Source: an uncultured Sulfitobacter sp. (GTDB lineage Bacteria > Pseudomonadota > Alphaproteobacteria > Rhodobacterales > Rhodobacteraceae). From it: a DNA stretch of 64,000 nt. The position numbers were made by a program, and so were the translations under genes. The stretch lies in the NCBI RefSeq assembly GCF_947499945.1, contig NZ_CANMQD010000001.1, positions 434,001 to 498,000 on the forward strand, in the 5' to 3' direction. Shown in pieces: positions 1 through 8,137 of this stretch. The stretch's first letter is position 1. Each line of letters starts with the position of its first letter. The notes beneath the pieces were generated by a model. That model was not told where the DNA came from. It was given only the letters and a program-made list of their open reading frames with translations, and ran no database searches.

Positions 1-1325
1 AACGCGCCATTACACGCCCCCACCGCCTCTAACGTCGGCACTGCATTCGGTGTCGGCACAAACGCAGCAATATCCTCCCGCCACTGTGGCCGCCCATTCA
101 TATGGCATGTCAAATGCACCGTAGGGTTCCAGCCGCCAGACATCGCCAGACAGTCAGCGCGTACCGAAAACTCCGCCGCCCCCTTGCGCACCATAACCTC
201 GCGCAACGCCATGCGCCCCTTGGTGCCCACCACATGCGCCCCACGGTGCACAGGATAAGGCACATCCCCCACTTCCGCATCCGCGCGGCTGTCAATCAAC
301 GCCGCGACTGTCACGCCTGCGCCGTGCAAATCCCGCGCCGTGCGGTGCGCATCATCATTATTGCCGAACACAACAACGCTCTGCCCCGCCGCCACACCCC
401 AGCGGTTCACATATGCCCGCACCGCGCCTGCCATCATCACACCCGGTCGGTCATTATTCTCAAACGCAATAGGCCGCTCCAACGCCCCTGCACACAGCAC
501 CGCGCGCCGCGCCGTAATCCGCCAGAAACACTCAATCGGCGCAGCCGAGCGCGGCACATGATGCGTCACCCGCTCCAACGCGCCAAACACACCGCCGTCA
601 TACGCCCCTGTTACAGTCGTTCGCGTCATCAACCGCACATTGGGCATCGCCGCCAACTTCTCAATTTGCGCCGCCGCCCATTCAGCCGCGGGCAAGCCGT
701 CCACATCCTCAACCTCGGCCAGCAACCGCCCACCCATGCGCGCATCCTCATCGCAAAGGATCACATCCAGCCCCGCCTCAGCCGCCACAGTCGCCGCCAT
801 CAACCCCGCAGGCCCAGACCCCACAACCAACAAGTCACAAAACGCAAACGCCTTGTCATAGGTATCAGGATTATGCTTCCCGCTCAGCGCCCCAAGCCCC
901 GCAGCCCGCCGAATAACGGGCTCGTACACCTTCTCCCAAAACGCCTTGGGCCACATGAACGTCTTGTAATAAAACCCCGCCACCAAGAACGGTGCAGCCA
1001 GATCATTCACCGCCATCGCATCGAACTTCAGCGACGGCCACGCCGACTGCGAAAACACCTCCAGCCCGTCGTAAACCTCCTGCACGGTGGCACGCACATT
1101 CGGCTCCGCATGTGCCCCACGCCCCACGGTGATAAGCGCATTCGGCTCCTCACTACCCGCCGTCAAAACCCCGCGCGGACGGTGATACTTGAATGATCGC
1201 CCCATCAGATGCACGCCATTGGCTAGCAACGCAGAGGCGACCGTATCACCGACACGCCCGTTGTAGCCGACCCCGTCAAAGCGAAACCGCACCACATCGC
1301 CCACGTTCTTATCCGACAGCCTCAT
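1..1325 (-). CDS. soxA: sarcosine oxidase alpha subunit, N-terminal part (runs off the left edge)
   Basis: Alpha subunit of heterotetrameric sarcosine oxidase, which oxidatively demethylates sarcosine to glycine and passes the methyl carbon to tetrahydrofolate. About 441 of the roughly 1000 residues usual for the family are inside the window. The product starts MRLSDKNVGD, followed by the small N-terminal domain with the SFKYHRPRG block seen in SoxA and related dehydrogenases. A dinucleotide-binding glycine-rich segment (VGSGPAGLMAA) comes next, then the oxidoreductase core with an ALERP segment and a Rossmann-like VVVFGNNDDA segment. The ATG overlaps the soxD stop codon (ATGA), indicating translational coupling. 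The folate-binding C-terminal half and a probable soxG lie outside the window. The family assignment is firm; only completeness is unknown. Confidence 0.93.
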   Translation of the reverse strand, partial: MRLSDKNVGDVVRFRFDGVGYNGRVGDTVASALLANGVHLMGRSFKYHRPRGVLTAGSEEPNALITVGRGAHAEPNVRATVQEVYDGLEVFSQSAWPSLKFDAMAVNDLAAPFLVAGFYYKTFMWPKAFWEKVYEPVIRRAAGLGALSGKHNPDTYDKAFAFCDLLVVGSGPAGLMAATVAAEAGLDVILCDEDARMGGRLLAEVEDVDGLPAAEWAAAQIEKLAAMPNVRLMTRTTVTGAYDGGVFGALERVTHHVPRSAAPIECFWRITARRAVLCAGALERPIAFENNDRPGVMMAGAVRAYVNRWGVAAGQSVVVFGNNDDAHRTARDLHGAGVTVAALIDSRADAEVGDVPYPVHRGAHVVGTKGRMALREVMVRKGAAEFSVRADCLAMSGGWNPTVHLTCHMNGRPQWREDIAAFVPTPNAVPTLEAVGACNGA

Positions 1326-1579
1326 AACACAGCCTCCCGTGCCAAAACGGCACCCAGCACTTCATGGCTGACCGTATTGCGCGTCACCACAATCCACGCG
1401 CCACAGCCCGCCTCATGCTGCCACAAATCCCGCGTCACACCCGCAGGATTTTCGCGCAGATGCACATAGTCATCCCACGCCTGCGCGCCCGCCTCAGGGT
1501 CAGGACAATCTAATGCCGCACCTTTATAGTAAAACTCGCGCCGATCTCGAGGGCCGCACAATGGACATGGTATTCTCAA
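1322..1579 (-). CDS. soxD: sarcosine oxidase delta subunit
   Basis: Small zinc-binding subunit of heterotetrameric sarcosine oxidase, 85 residues, the usual family length. The zinc ligands appear as Cys5 and Cys8 (PCPLCG) with His55 and Cys59 (WQHEAGCG). The middle segment DDYVHLRENPAG is typical of the family. The start is a TTG: an in-frame stop lies only seven codons upstream, no ATG is available in between, and a GGAG ribosome-binding sequence sits 8 bases before the TTG. The gene is followed by soxA with an ATGA overlap. Unusually, it is separated from soxB by an unrelated secreted-protein gene. Confidence 0.92.
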   Translation of the reverse strand: MRIPCPLCGPRDRREFYYKGAALDCPDPEAGAQAWDDYVHLRENPAGVTRDLWQHEAGCGAWIVVTRNTVSHEVLGAVLAREAVL

Positions 1580-1631
1580 AACTTCATCTCCAGTACATCA
1601 AAGCACGCAAATCTTGTGGTTATCGAGCGTA

Positions 1632-2147
1632 TCATTCGCCCGAACCTTCACAGCTTTCCAAGCTAAAAACTGCGAAATCACGAACGGCGATTTGGTTCAA
1701 ACCCACCCCAAACGAGGCTTCAAAGCGATACTCTGACACGCCACCCGCTTTCAGAAAGGATCGGGTTCCCTCTCCCCTGCAGACCTCATTCTTAAGGCTT
1801 GTACTCAGCTGAGCCACAGACGCGTCAAACATTCTCGCATTGGCAACGTATTCCTTTGCCAATTCATCACTATTACTTCTGATAATTAGATAGAGTTGGC
1901 TCGTTGGCGCATCTGATAAAGCCACTAATAGGTGCCTGCCGATCCAGACACTGAATGAGTACTTACGGAAAATGGATTCCTCGTCACTCAACGCCTCAAG
2001 GACCATGCACGAAATTGCACCTTGGTCGGAACCTCCTGAATCGAGGTAACCTGTATGAGAGTGATTTTCTCGGAAGCAAACATCAGCATTTGCCGGACTA
2101 AGCCAAACTGCAGCGCTCAGAACACTAGTGAAGATTATGCTGCGCAC
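1632..2147 (-). CDS. small secreted protein of unknown function inserted in the sox operon
   Basis: Unrecognised protein of about 171 residues. It begins with a hydrophobic signal peptide and a probable signal peptidase site after Ala-Asn-Ala, and the mature part has four Cys. The start chosen is GTG at 2147, because an AGGAGGGG ribosome-binding sequence lies about 5 to 7 bases before it, inside the last codons of soxB. An ATG at 2162 is an alternative but has no good ribosome-binding site. The gene overlaps the soxB 3' end and is read in the same direction as soxB and soxD. It appears more A+T rich than its neighbours, and no homologous subunit belongs at this place in known sarcosine oxidase operons. 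It may be a lineage-specific insertion. No function is suggested by the sequence. Confidence 0.6.
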   Translation of the reverse strand: MRSIIFTSVLSAAVWLSPANADVCFRENHSHTGYLDSGGSDQGAISCMVLEALSDEESIFRKYSFSVWIGRHLLVALSDAPTSQLYLIIRSNSDELAKEYVANARMFDASVAQLSTSLKNEVCRGEGTRSFLKAGGVSEYRFEASFGVGLNQIAVRDFAVFSLESCEGSGE

Positions 2148-3378
2148 CGGTCCCCTCCTCATCCATCAATCCGCGCCCCGTGCGAAACCGGTCCAGCCTG
2201 AATTTTTCGGCTGGGGTGTGATGGTTGCCCGTCGCCATCAGATGCGCAAATGAATTGCCCGATCCCGGCACCGCCTTGAACCCGCCGTAGCACCACCCGC
2301 AATTCACAAACAAACCCTCCGTCTCGGTCTTGTCGATAATGGGCGAGCCGTCAGGCGTCATATCCATAATCCCGCCCCATGATCGCAGCACCTTTGCCTT
2401 CCCGATCATCGGCATCAGGGTCATCCCCGCTTCCATCACATGCTCCACCATCGGCAGGTTCCCGCGGCTGGCATAAGAGGCGTAGAAATCCAGATCACCG
2501 CCAAAGACCAACCCGCCCTTGTCCGACTGACTGATATAGAAATGCCCCATCCCGAAACTGATCACATTATCAATCACAGGCTTTAGCCCTTCTGTCACAA
2601 ACGCCTGCAAGACATGGGACTCAACCGGCAACCGCATCCCCGCCATCGCCGCAACTTGCCCCGAGCGCCCCGCAACCACAATCCCGACCTTCTTGGCACG
2701 GATCGCCCCCCGCGTGGTCTGCACACCGCGCACGACACCATTCTCGATATCAATGCCGGTCACTTCACACTGCTGGATCAGATCAACACCGCGCTCACTC
2801 GCCCCGCGCGCATAGCCCCACGCCACCGCATCATGCCGCGCCGTGCCAGCACGTTTTTGCAACAAACCGCCATAGATCGGAAAACGCGTATTCTCGAAAT
2901 CCAGATAAGGCGCGATCTTTCGCACGCCGTCGACATCCAACAGCTCCGCATCATCTCCCTGCCCGACAATGCTATTGCCGCGCCGCGCATAAGCATCGCG
3001 CTGCCCGTCGGAATGACACAGCATCAATTGCCCCCGCTGGGACAACATCACATTGTAATTCAAATCCTGCTCAAGGTTCTCCCACAGCTTCAAACTGTGC
3101 GAGTAAAACTGCGAATTCCCGTCCAAAAAGTAATTGGCCCGCACAATCGTAGTATTGCGCCCAACGTTGCCACCACCCAGATACCCCTTCTCGATCACGG
3201 CGATATTCGTCATCCCGTGCTCTTTGGCAAGGTAGTAGGCGGTGGACAATCCATGCCCGCCCCCGCCAATGATGATCGCGTCATATTCCGCCTTAGGCTC
3301 GGCATCACGCCAATGGGGCTGCCAGCCCTTATTGCCGCTCAGCCCCTCGCGCAGAATACGCCATCCCGAAAACCGCAT
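2125..3378 (-). CDS. soxB: sarcosine oxidase beta subunit
   Basis: Flavoprotein subunit carrying the sarcosine oxidation site, 417 residues. The start is the ATG giving MRFSGWRILREGL, which matches the conserved family N-terminus; an in-frame ATG at 3417 would add 13 poorly conserved residues. The FAD-binding motif GGGGHGLSTAYYLA lies near residues 37 to 50. TARHDAVAWGYAR near residues 179 to 191 contains His182, in the place of the His that carries covalent FMN in characterised enzymes. The C-terminus shows the expected GGFKAVPGSG and SPIIDKTE blocks. It is the first sox gene of the operon, and its last codons hold the ribosome-binding site of the next gene. Confidence 0.95.
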   Translation of the reverse strand: MRFSGWRILREGLSGNKGWQPHWRDAEPKAEYDAIIIGGGGHGLSTAYYLAKEHGMTNIAVIEKGYLGGGNVGRNTTIVRANYFLDGNSQFYSHSLKLWENLEQDLNYNVMLSQRGQLMLCHSDGQRDAYARRGNSIVGQGDDAELLDVDGVRKIAPYLDFENTRFPIYGGLLQKRAGTARHDAVAWGYARGASERGVDLIQQCEVTGIDIENGVVRGVQTTRGAIRAKKVGIVVAGRSGQVAAMAGMRLPVESHVLQAFVTEGLKPVIDNVISFGMGHFYISQSDKGGLVFGGDLDFYASYASRGNLPMVEHVMEAGMTLMPMIGKAKVLRSWGGIMDMTPDGSPIIDKTETEGLFVNCGWCYGGFKAVPGSGNSFAHLMATGNHHTPAEKFRLDRFRTGRGLMDEEGTGAQHNLH

Positions 3379-3444
3379 ACCATCACCCCAAGTGTCCCTA
3401 TCCGCACACTCTGGCAAACCTGCTGCACCCTCGCAACGCCCAAA

Positions 3445-4194
3445 TCAGCGCGGGTCGTAGATCAGTTTGGCCGCCTCCGTCACCTTTTGCATCGCAGCGA
3501 CATATGACGAAGGACCATAGCTGATCCGCGCCACACCCGCCGCCTCCAACACATCGCGCGCCGCCAACCCGTCATGCATCATCACATTCACAGGCAACGG
3601 CACATCACGACAAACCTGCGCAATCAAATCCCCATCCCCCAGCTTGGGCACAAAAAACCCCGACGCCCCCGCATCTGCATACGCCTGCCCGCGCGACACA
3701 GCCTCCTCAACCAGCCCCGCATGATCCTCCGCATCAGACTGCAAAAACAAATCCGTCCGCGCATTGATATAGAAATCAGGCCCCACAGCCGCGCGTATCG
3801 CCGCAATCCGCGCCGCCTGCGCGTCCACAGGCCAAATCCCCGCGCCGCCCACATAGCGGTCTTCGAAATTCATGCCCACAGCCCCCGTCGCCGCCAGCGC
3901 CTTCGCATGGCTGGCCACAATCTCGGGCGCATCGCCATAAGCCCCCTCAAAATCCACCGTCACAGGCACATCGCTCGCCGCTACAATACGCGTGACCAGT
4001 GCAAGCACATCCGCCAAGGGCATATCCTGCCCATCCACAAACCCCTGTGCCGCTGCCACACCCCAACTGCCCGTGGCAATCGCAGGTGCACCCGCAGCCG
4101 TAATCGCCGCCGCCGATCCCGCGTCCCAACAGTTATACAACTCAACTGGCGTGCCCTTGACGTGCAGCGCCGCAAAATCCTGTGCTTTACCCAT
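3445..4194 (-). CDS. isocitrate lyase/PEP mutase family protein
   Basis: A 249-residue protein of the PEP mutase/isocitrate lyase superfamily (PF13714 type), built on a TIM barrel that makes or breaks C-C or P-C bonds in small 2-oxo acids. Family marks seen are LYNCWDAGSA near the N-terminus, DFEGAYGD and GMNFEDRY (metal-binding acidic residues), and the INARTD strand. The KKCGH loop of true isocitrate lyase is absent, so it is not a glyoxylate-cycle enzyme; oxaloacetate- or methylisocitrate-lyase-like activity is possible but unproven. Its ATG overlaps the ada stop codon by one base (TAATG), so the two are translationally coupled. soxB follows about 65 bases after its stop. Confidence 0.85.
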   Translation of the reverse strand: MGKAQDFAALHVKGTPVELYNCWDAGSAAAITAAGAPAIATGSWGVAAAQGFVDGQDMPLADVLALVTRIVAASDVPVTVDFEGAYGDAPEIVASHAKALAATGAVGMNFEDRYVGGAGIWPVDAQAARIAAIRAAVGPDFYINARTDLFLQSDAEDHAGLVEEAVSRGQAYADAGASGFFVPKLGDGDLIAQVCRDVPLPVNVMMHDGLAARDVLEAAGVARISYGPSSYVAAMQKVTEAAKLIYDPR

Positions 4195-5270
4195 TATTTC
4201 TCTCCCATCTCATTAATTTGCGCGGCGAAACCGCGTTCCAGTTCAATCAGTTTCTGCTTGCGCCACAGCCCACCACCATAGCCCGTCAGGCTTCCATCCT
4301 CCCCCAGCACACGGTGACACGGGATCACAATCGCAATCGGGTTGGCCCCATTGGCCCGCGCGACAGCCCGCGTGGCGTCCACCCGCCCCATATCACGGGC
4401 AAGCTGGCCATAACTCCGCGTCTCCCCCGCAGGGATCATCCGCAACGCGCGCCAAACCTCGCGGCTAAACGGCGTCCCCAGCGGCCTGAGCGGCGTCACA
4501 AACTCCGCAGACACCCCGCTCATGAAATCCGAAATCTCCCGCTCGATCCGGTCCGTAGGGCCAAACCGACCAAACCCCAGCGACCCCTTCGCATCGCGGC
4601 GCAACACCGCCAATTCCGCAGGCAGCGCCTTGCGCTCCGTAAACTCCAACAGATGCAGCGCACCCTCCGAGGCCACAGCAACCATCGCCCCCATCGGCGT
4701 CTCAATCCAATCTGCCCGCAAAACTGCGTCCTTTACAAACGCGCCCGGCGCCAACCCCGTCCACCCTGCGAACGCTGCCCGAAACGCAGAGCCAGACGCG
4801 TACCCCGCCTCCATCTGCGCCTCGATGACCGAGGCACCACCCACCAGTTCCGCCCCGCCAGCCCTCAACCGCGCCAGCCGCGCCATCTCAAGGAAAGTCA
4901 TGCCAAAATGCCGCTTGAATGCGCGCCGCACAGTGGAGAGTTCAAACCCCATCGCCGCCACATCCCCTTCCGCCCAGCGCCGCGCAGGATCAGCCTCCAA
5001 TGCCGCCAACAACGCCTTCACCGCAGGCTCCCCTTCGGCGGCAGGGGCCATCGGATGACACCGCTTGCACGCACGGTACCCCGCCTCAATCGCGCCACCC
5101 ATAGTGTCAAAGAAAGTGCAATTCTCGCGTTTGGGTTTGCGCGCAGGGCATGTCAGGCGGCAGAATACACCCGTCGAGGACACCCCAACCCACGCCCGCC
5201 CGTCCCACGCAGGATCACGCCCCAACAGGGCAGCATAAAGCGTCTCGTCATCTGGTAAATCAAACATCAT
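4194..5270 (-). CDS. ada: Ada-type methylated-DNA repair protein and regulator
   Basis: Bifunctional alkylation-damage response protein of about 358 residues. The N-terminal Ada metal-binding domain has four zinc Cys (C37, C41, C68 and C71), in CRLTCPARKP and ACKRCHP; the first accepts methyl groups from phosphotriesters and switches the protein to an activator. An AraC-type helix-turn-helix follows (about residues 80 to 180). The C-terminal O6-methylguanine methyltransferase domain carries the active-site PCHRV with Cys318. The start is ATG at 5270 or 5267; an in-frame TTG at 5279 is less likely. No clear ribosome-binding site is visible. It is followed without a gap by the PEP-mutase-family gene. 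Confidence 0.93.
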   Translation of the reverse strand: MMFDLPDDETLYAALLGRDPAWDGRAWVGVSSTGVFCRLTCPARKPKRENCTFFDTMGGAIEAGYRACKRCHPMAPAAEGEPAVKALLAALEADPARRWAEGDVAAMGFELSTVRRAFKRHFGMTFLEMARLARLRAGGAELVGGASVIEAQMEAGYASGSAFRAAFAGWTGLAPGAFVKDAVLRADWIETPMGAMVAVASEGALHLLEFTERKALPAELAVLRRDAKGSLGFGRFGPTDRIEREISDFMSGVSAEFVTPLRPLGTPFSREVWRALRMIPAGETRSYGQLARDMGRVDATRAVARANGANPIAIVIPCHRVLGEDGSLTGYGGGLWRKQKLIELERGFAAQINEMGEK

Positions 5271-5335
5271 AGGTAACAAGCTATACTGACGTCCGTCCCC
5301 TGTCCGCCGCCCATCAGGCGTTTATTCAAAAAACC

Positions 5336-5761
5336 TCAGGAGACGAACGCACAGAGATATCCATCATGCACCCAGCCCTGCACAGGCAGATTGCGCCGCT
5401 GCACGCGAATGCCCTCGGGCGACATCTGGCGGTGTGCGCCCGTGACCCGCACCCAGCGGCCCCGCCGCTCCGTCAGGTCCAGATCAATCACAGCTAGCCT
5501 TTCGAAGCTGCGGGCAACTTTGAAACCAGTCCCTGGTCCCGACCGCACGCTCAGAAAGCCATCCGGCCCGTTCACATTGCACACCATCGCGCGCCACGCT
5601 TTTGCGGCAGGCTGCTGCACCCAGAAATCCCGCGCCAAGCCCCGCAGCAAAACATCGCCGTAACTCCGCCGCTCCGCCGCCACTGGCGCGGCGCAGAGCG
5701 CCGCAACCACAAGTAACGCAATCCGCACGCTACAGGCCTTTGGCGTGATAGCTGGCTGCAA
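5336..5761 (-). CDS. secreted SH3-domain protein
   Basis: Protein of up to 141 residues with an N-terminal signal sequence (IALLVVAALCAAPVAA) and a bacterial SH3 domain (GFLSVRSGPGTGFKVAR ... GRWVRV). Such domains usually bind peptidoglycan or act in the periplasm. The start is uncertain: ATG at 5761 overlaps the end of the glutamate dehydrogenase gene, while a GTG at 5728 would place the signal sequence at the very N-terminus. It follows glutamate dehydrogenase in the same direction and may be co-transcribed. No enzyme active site is visible. Confidence 0.75.
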   Translation of the reverse strand: MQPAITPKACSVRIALLVVAALCAAPVAAERRSYGDVLLRGLARDFWVQQPAAKAWRAMVCNVNGPDGFLSVRSGPGTGFKVARSFERLAVIDLDLTERRGRWVRVTGAHRQMSPEGIRVQRRNLPVQGWVHDGYLCAFVS

Positions 5762-7163
5762 CCTTTCCTATCGCCACCAAATAGGCCGCTGTTCGCAAGT
5801 CCGTCACATCGTCACGCTCGTGCCAAACCTTCGCCATCGAGTCGTAGGCCGAGCGCATGGTGTCGTCCAAGCCCGAGCGCACAAGCTCCAACTCCCCTGC
5901 CCCCTTCAAATACTGCTCTTTAAAATTGGGCGAGAGCGTCCAGTTGATCGACGTATCACGGCTGATGCGCTCCAACTCGTCCACAATAAGCTGGTGGCGG
6001 TTTTCTTCCTGACGGCGCTGCATACGTCCAAATCGGATGTGGGACAGGTTTTTAACCCACTCGAAATAACTCACCGTTACACCCCCTGCATTCGCATACA
6101 TGTCAGGTATGATAACGATACCCTTCTCGCGCAGGATATCATCTGCGCCAGCAGTGACAGGACCATTCGCTGCCTCAATGATCAGCGGTGCTTTGATCCG
6201 TTCGGCGTTGCTGAGGTTAATCACCGCTTCCAGCGCGGCAGGGATCAGAATATCGCATTCGCGCTCCAACAGGCTCTCGCCATGCTCGATAAACTCGCCC
6301 CCCTCGAACCCCTCGGGAGAGCCATGCTCGGTGATGTAGCTCTTGAGCGCTTCGATATCGATGCCCTCTTCGTTCCAGATCGCGCCGTTATACTCGATCA
6401 CACCAATAACAGGTGCGCCGTCTTCCTCACTCAGGAACTTGGCCGCGTGATAGCCTACGTTGCCCAATCCCTGCACAATCACACGCTTGCCGTCCAGCGT
6501 TCCCGTCAGGCCCGCCTTTTCGACACCTTTCTTATCGCGGAAAAACGCACGTAGACCGTATTGCACGCCGCGCCCTGTGGCCTCCGTCCGGCCCTGAATG
6601 CCCCCGGCATTGATCGGTTTGCCCGTCACACAGGCCGCGGAGTTAATGTCGGTGGTGTTCATCCGCTTGTACTGGTCGGCGATCCACGACATCTCCCGCT
6701 CGCCAGTGCCCATGTCAGGCGCTGGCACGTTTTGCGCAGGGTTGATCATGTCGCGCTTGATCAGCTCGTAGGCAAAGCGCCGCGTGATTAGCTCCATCTC
6801 CTGCTCGGTGTATTCCTTGGGATCAATGCAAAGCCCACCCTTGGACCCGCCAAAAGGTGCCTCCACCAATGCGCATTTGAATGTCATCAAAGCCGCCAGC
6901 GCCTCAACCTCGTTCTGATTAACACCCAGCGAGAAGCGGATGCCGCCCTTCACAGGCTCCATATGCTCGGAATGTACCGACCGGTAGCCGGTAAACGTAT
7001 GAATATCACCGCGCAAACGCACACCAAACCGCACGGTATAGGTCGCGTTACACACACGGATTTTCTCAACAAGGCCAGGCTTGAGATCCATCAGATCGAC
7101 CGCACGTGTAAACATCATCTCGACACTGTCGCGAAAGCTTGGCTCGTTTTGGGGTTGGCTCAT
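5730..7163 (-). CDS. gdhA: Glu/Leu/Phe/Val dehydrogenase (glutamate dehydrogenase)
   Basis: A 477-residue NAD(P)-dependent glutamate dehydrogenase interconverting glutamate with 2-oxoglutarate and ammonium. The catalytic segments are clear: VKGGIRFS, APFGGSKGG with the catalytic Lys, and APDMGTGEREM with the catalytic Asp. The Rossmann-fold motif QGLGNVG follows in the second half. The length and the sequence around the cofactor site resemble the type also found in animal mitochondria. The gene starts with an ATG at 7163. The 243 bases between it and the oppositely oriented YbaK-type gene should hold both promoters. The assignment to the Glu dehydrogenase branch is likely but not proven against Leu or Val dehydrogenase. 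Confidence 0.93.
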   Translation of the reverse strand: MSQPQNEPSFRDSVEMMFTRAVDLMDLKPGLVEKIRVCNATYTVRFGVRLRGDIHTFTGYRSVHSEHMEPVKGGIRFSLGVNQNEVEALAALMTFKCALVEAPFGGSKGGLCIDPKEYTEQEMELITRRFAYELIKRDMINPAQNVPAPDMGTGEREMSWIADQYKRMNTTDINSAACVTGKPINAGGIQGRTEATGRGVQYGLRAFFRDKKGVEKAGLTGTLDGKRVIVQGLGNVGYHAAKFLSEEDGAPVIGVIEYNGAIWNEEGIDIEALKSYITEHGSPEGFEGGEFIEHGESLLERECDILIPAALEAVINLSNAERIKAPLIIEAANGPVTAGADDILREKGIVIIPDMYANAGGVTVSYFEWVKNLSHIRFGRMQRRQEENRHQLIVDELERISRDTSINWTLSPNFKEQYLKGAGELELVRSGLDDTMRSAYDSMAKVWHERDDVTDLRTAAYLVAIGKVAASYHAKGL

Positions 7164-7406
7164 GGGAATAGACTACCTTTTGATAGAGTCATAATTATGG
7201 ATCCACATACTGCGCACAGAATCCCGCAGCACCTTTTCGCACCCTAGGCGTGCTGTTTTCAAAGTGCCACTTTTTTAATCGGGTTAAGGATAACTCTAAA
7301 CATTTCCGCCCTCTTTAAACGTGGCCGCCCCTCTTGACCTCCCCCGTCCCTTTAGGCCCATTAGCCAAAAGGCATTGTGCCCGAACCAGCTAAACAGGAG
7401 AATGAT

Positions 7407-7874
7407 ATGGGCAAAAGTGTTGATCGCGTGAAACAGGCTGCAGCAGATGCGGGTCTTGTGATCGACGTTATTACATTGCCCAACAGTGCGCGGACCGCCG
7501 CCGATGCCGCAACCAGTTTGGACTGTGATGTAGGCCAGATCGCCAAATCGCTCCTGTTTGAAGGTGCGCAAACAGGTACTCTCAAACTGATCCTCGTCAG
7601 CGGCGCCCACGATCTCAACCTCACCTATGCGGAGGCGCTATTTGGCGAGACGCTGGGCCGCGCCGATCCCAAGCGCGTGCGCACAGAGACCGGCTTTGCC
7701 ATCGGTGGCGTAGCGCCCATTGGGCACCTTTGTATGATGGAGACCTATATGGATGATGCGCTCTTGCGCTTTGAAACCGTTTGGGGGGCCGCTGGTGCGC
7801 CCGAAACGGTCTTCGCCCTCACACCCCGGGACTTGCAAAGAGTTACAGGCGCAAAACTCTTCACAAATCGTTAA
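7407..7874 (+). CDS. YbaK/EbsC-type aminoacyl-tRNA deacylase
   Basis: A 155-residue protein of the YbaK/ProX editing family, which hydrolyses misacylated tRNAs such as Cys-tRNA(Pro) or Ala-tRNA(Pro). Family marks are the QIAKSLLFEG strand with the conserved Lys, the LILVSGAHDLN segment and the GFAIGGVAPIGH motif. The start is ATG at 7407, because CAGGAG lies 6 bases upstream; an in-frame start at 7377 has no support. The exact tRNA substrate cannot be told from sequence. It stands alone, divergent from glutamate dehydrogenase. Confidence 0.88.
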   Translation: MGKSVDRVKQAAADAGLVIDVITLPNSARTAADAATSLDCDVGQIAKSLLFEGAQTGTLKLILVSGAHDLNLTYAEALFGETLGRADPKRVRTETGFAIGGVAPIGHLCMMETYMDDALLRFETVWGAAGAPETVFALTPRDLQRVTGAKLFTNR

Positions 7875-8137
7875 CGCAGCACGCTCAAAGTTACCGCTTG
7901 CACATTAACTACGACTCACCTTGACCTATGCACCCCCAGCGTCATGCCAAATCGGGCGCATTGTTCACGCCGTGGAAACACTCGCCGCAATATCGGCTGA
8001 TTATACGCCAACCCCCTTTAAAATATGGTGATTTGCGAACATTTCGCCCCAATTTGGCCACGTTCTTAGGGCATACAGAACGTCGAATTAAGCCAAAGAC
8101 CGTGTCGTTCAGACAGGGCCGGGCCTGAAAGGTGACG

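Noticed and set aside
102..1196. Long plus-strand open frame opposite soxA, and similar ones opposite ada, soxB, gdhA and the BKACE gene (for example 62380-63813).
   Set aside because: The translations are Arg/His/Pro-rich with no family similarity. They arise opposite strongly coding minus-strand genes in high G+C DNA.
1632..2162. Pseudogene of a sarcosine oxidase subunit between soxB and soxD.
   Set aside because: The frame is intact with a good signal peptide and ribosome-binding site and does not resemble any sox subunit.
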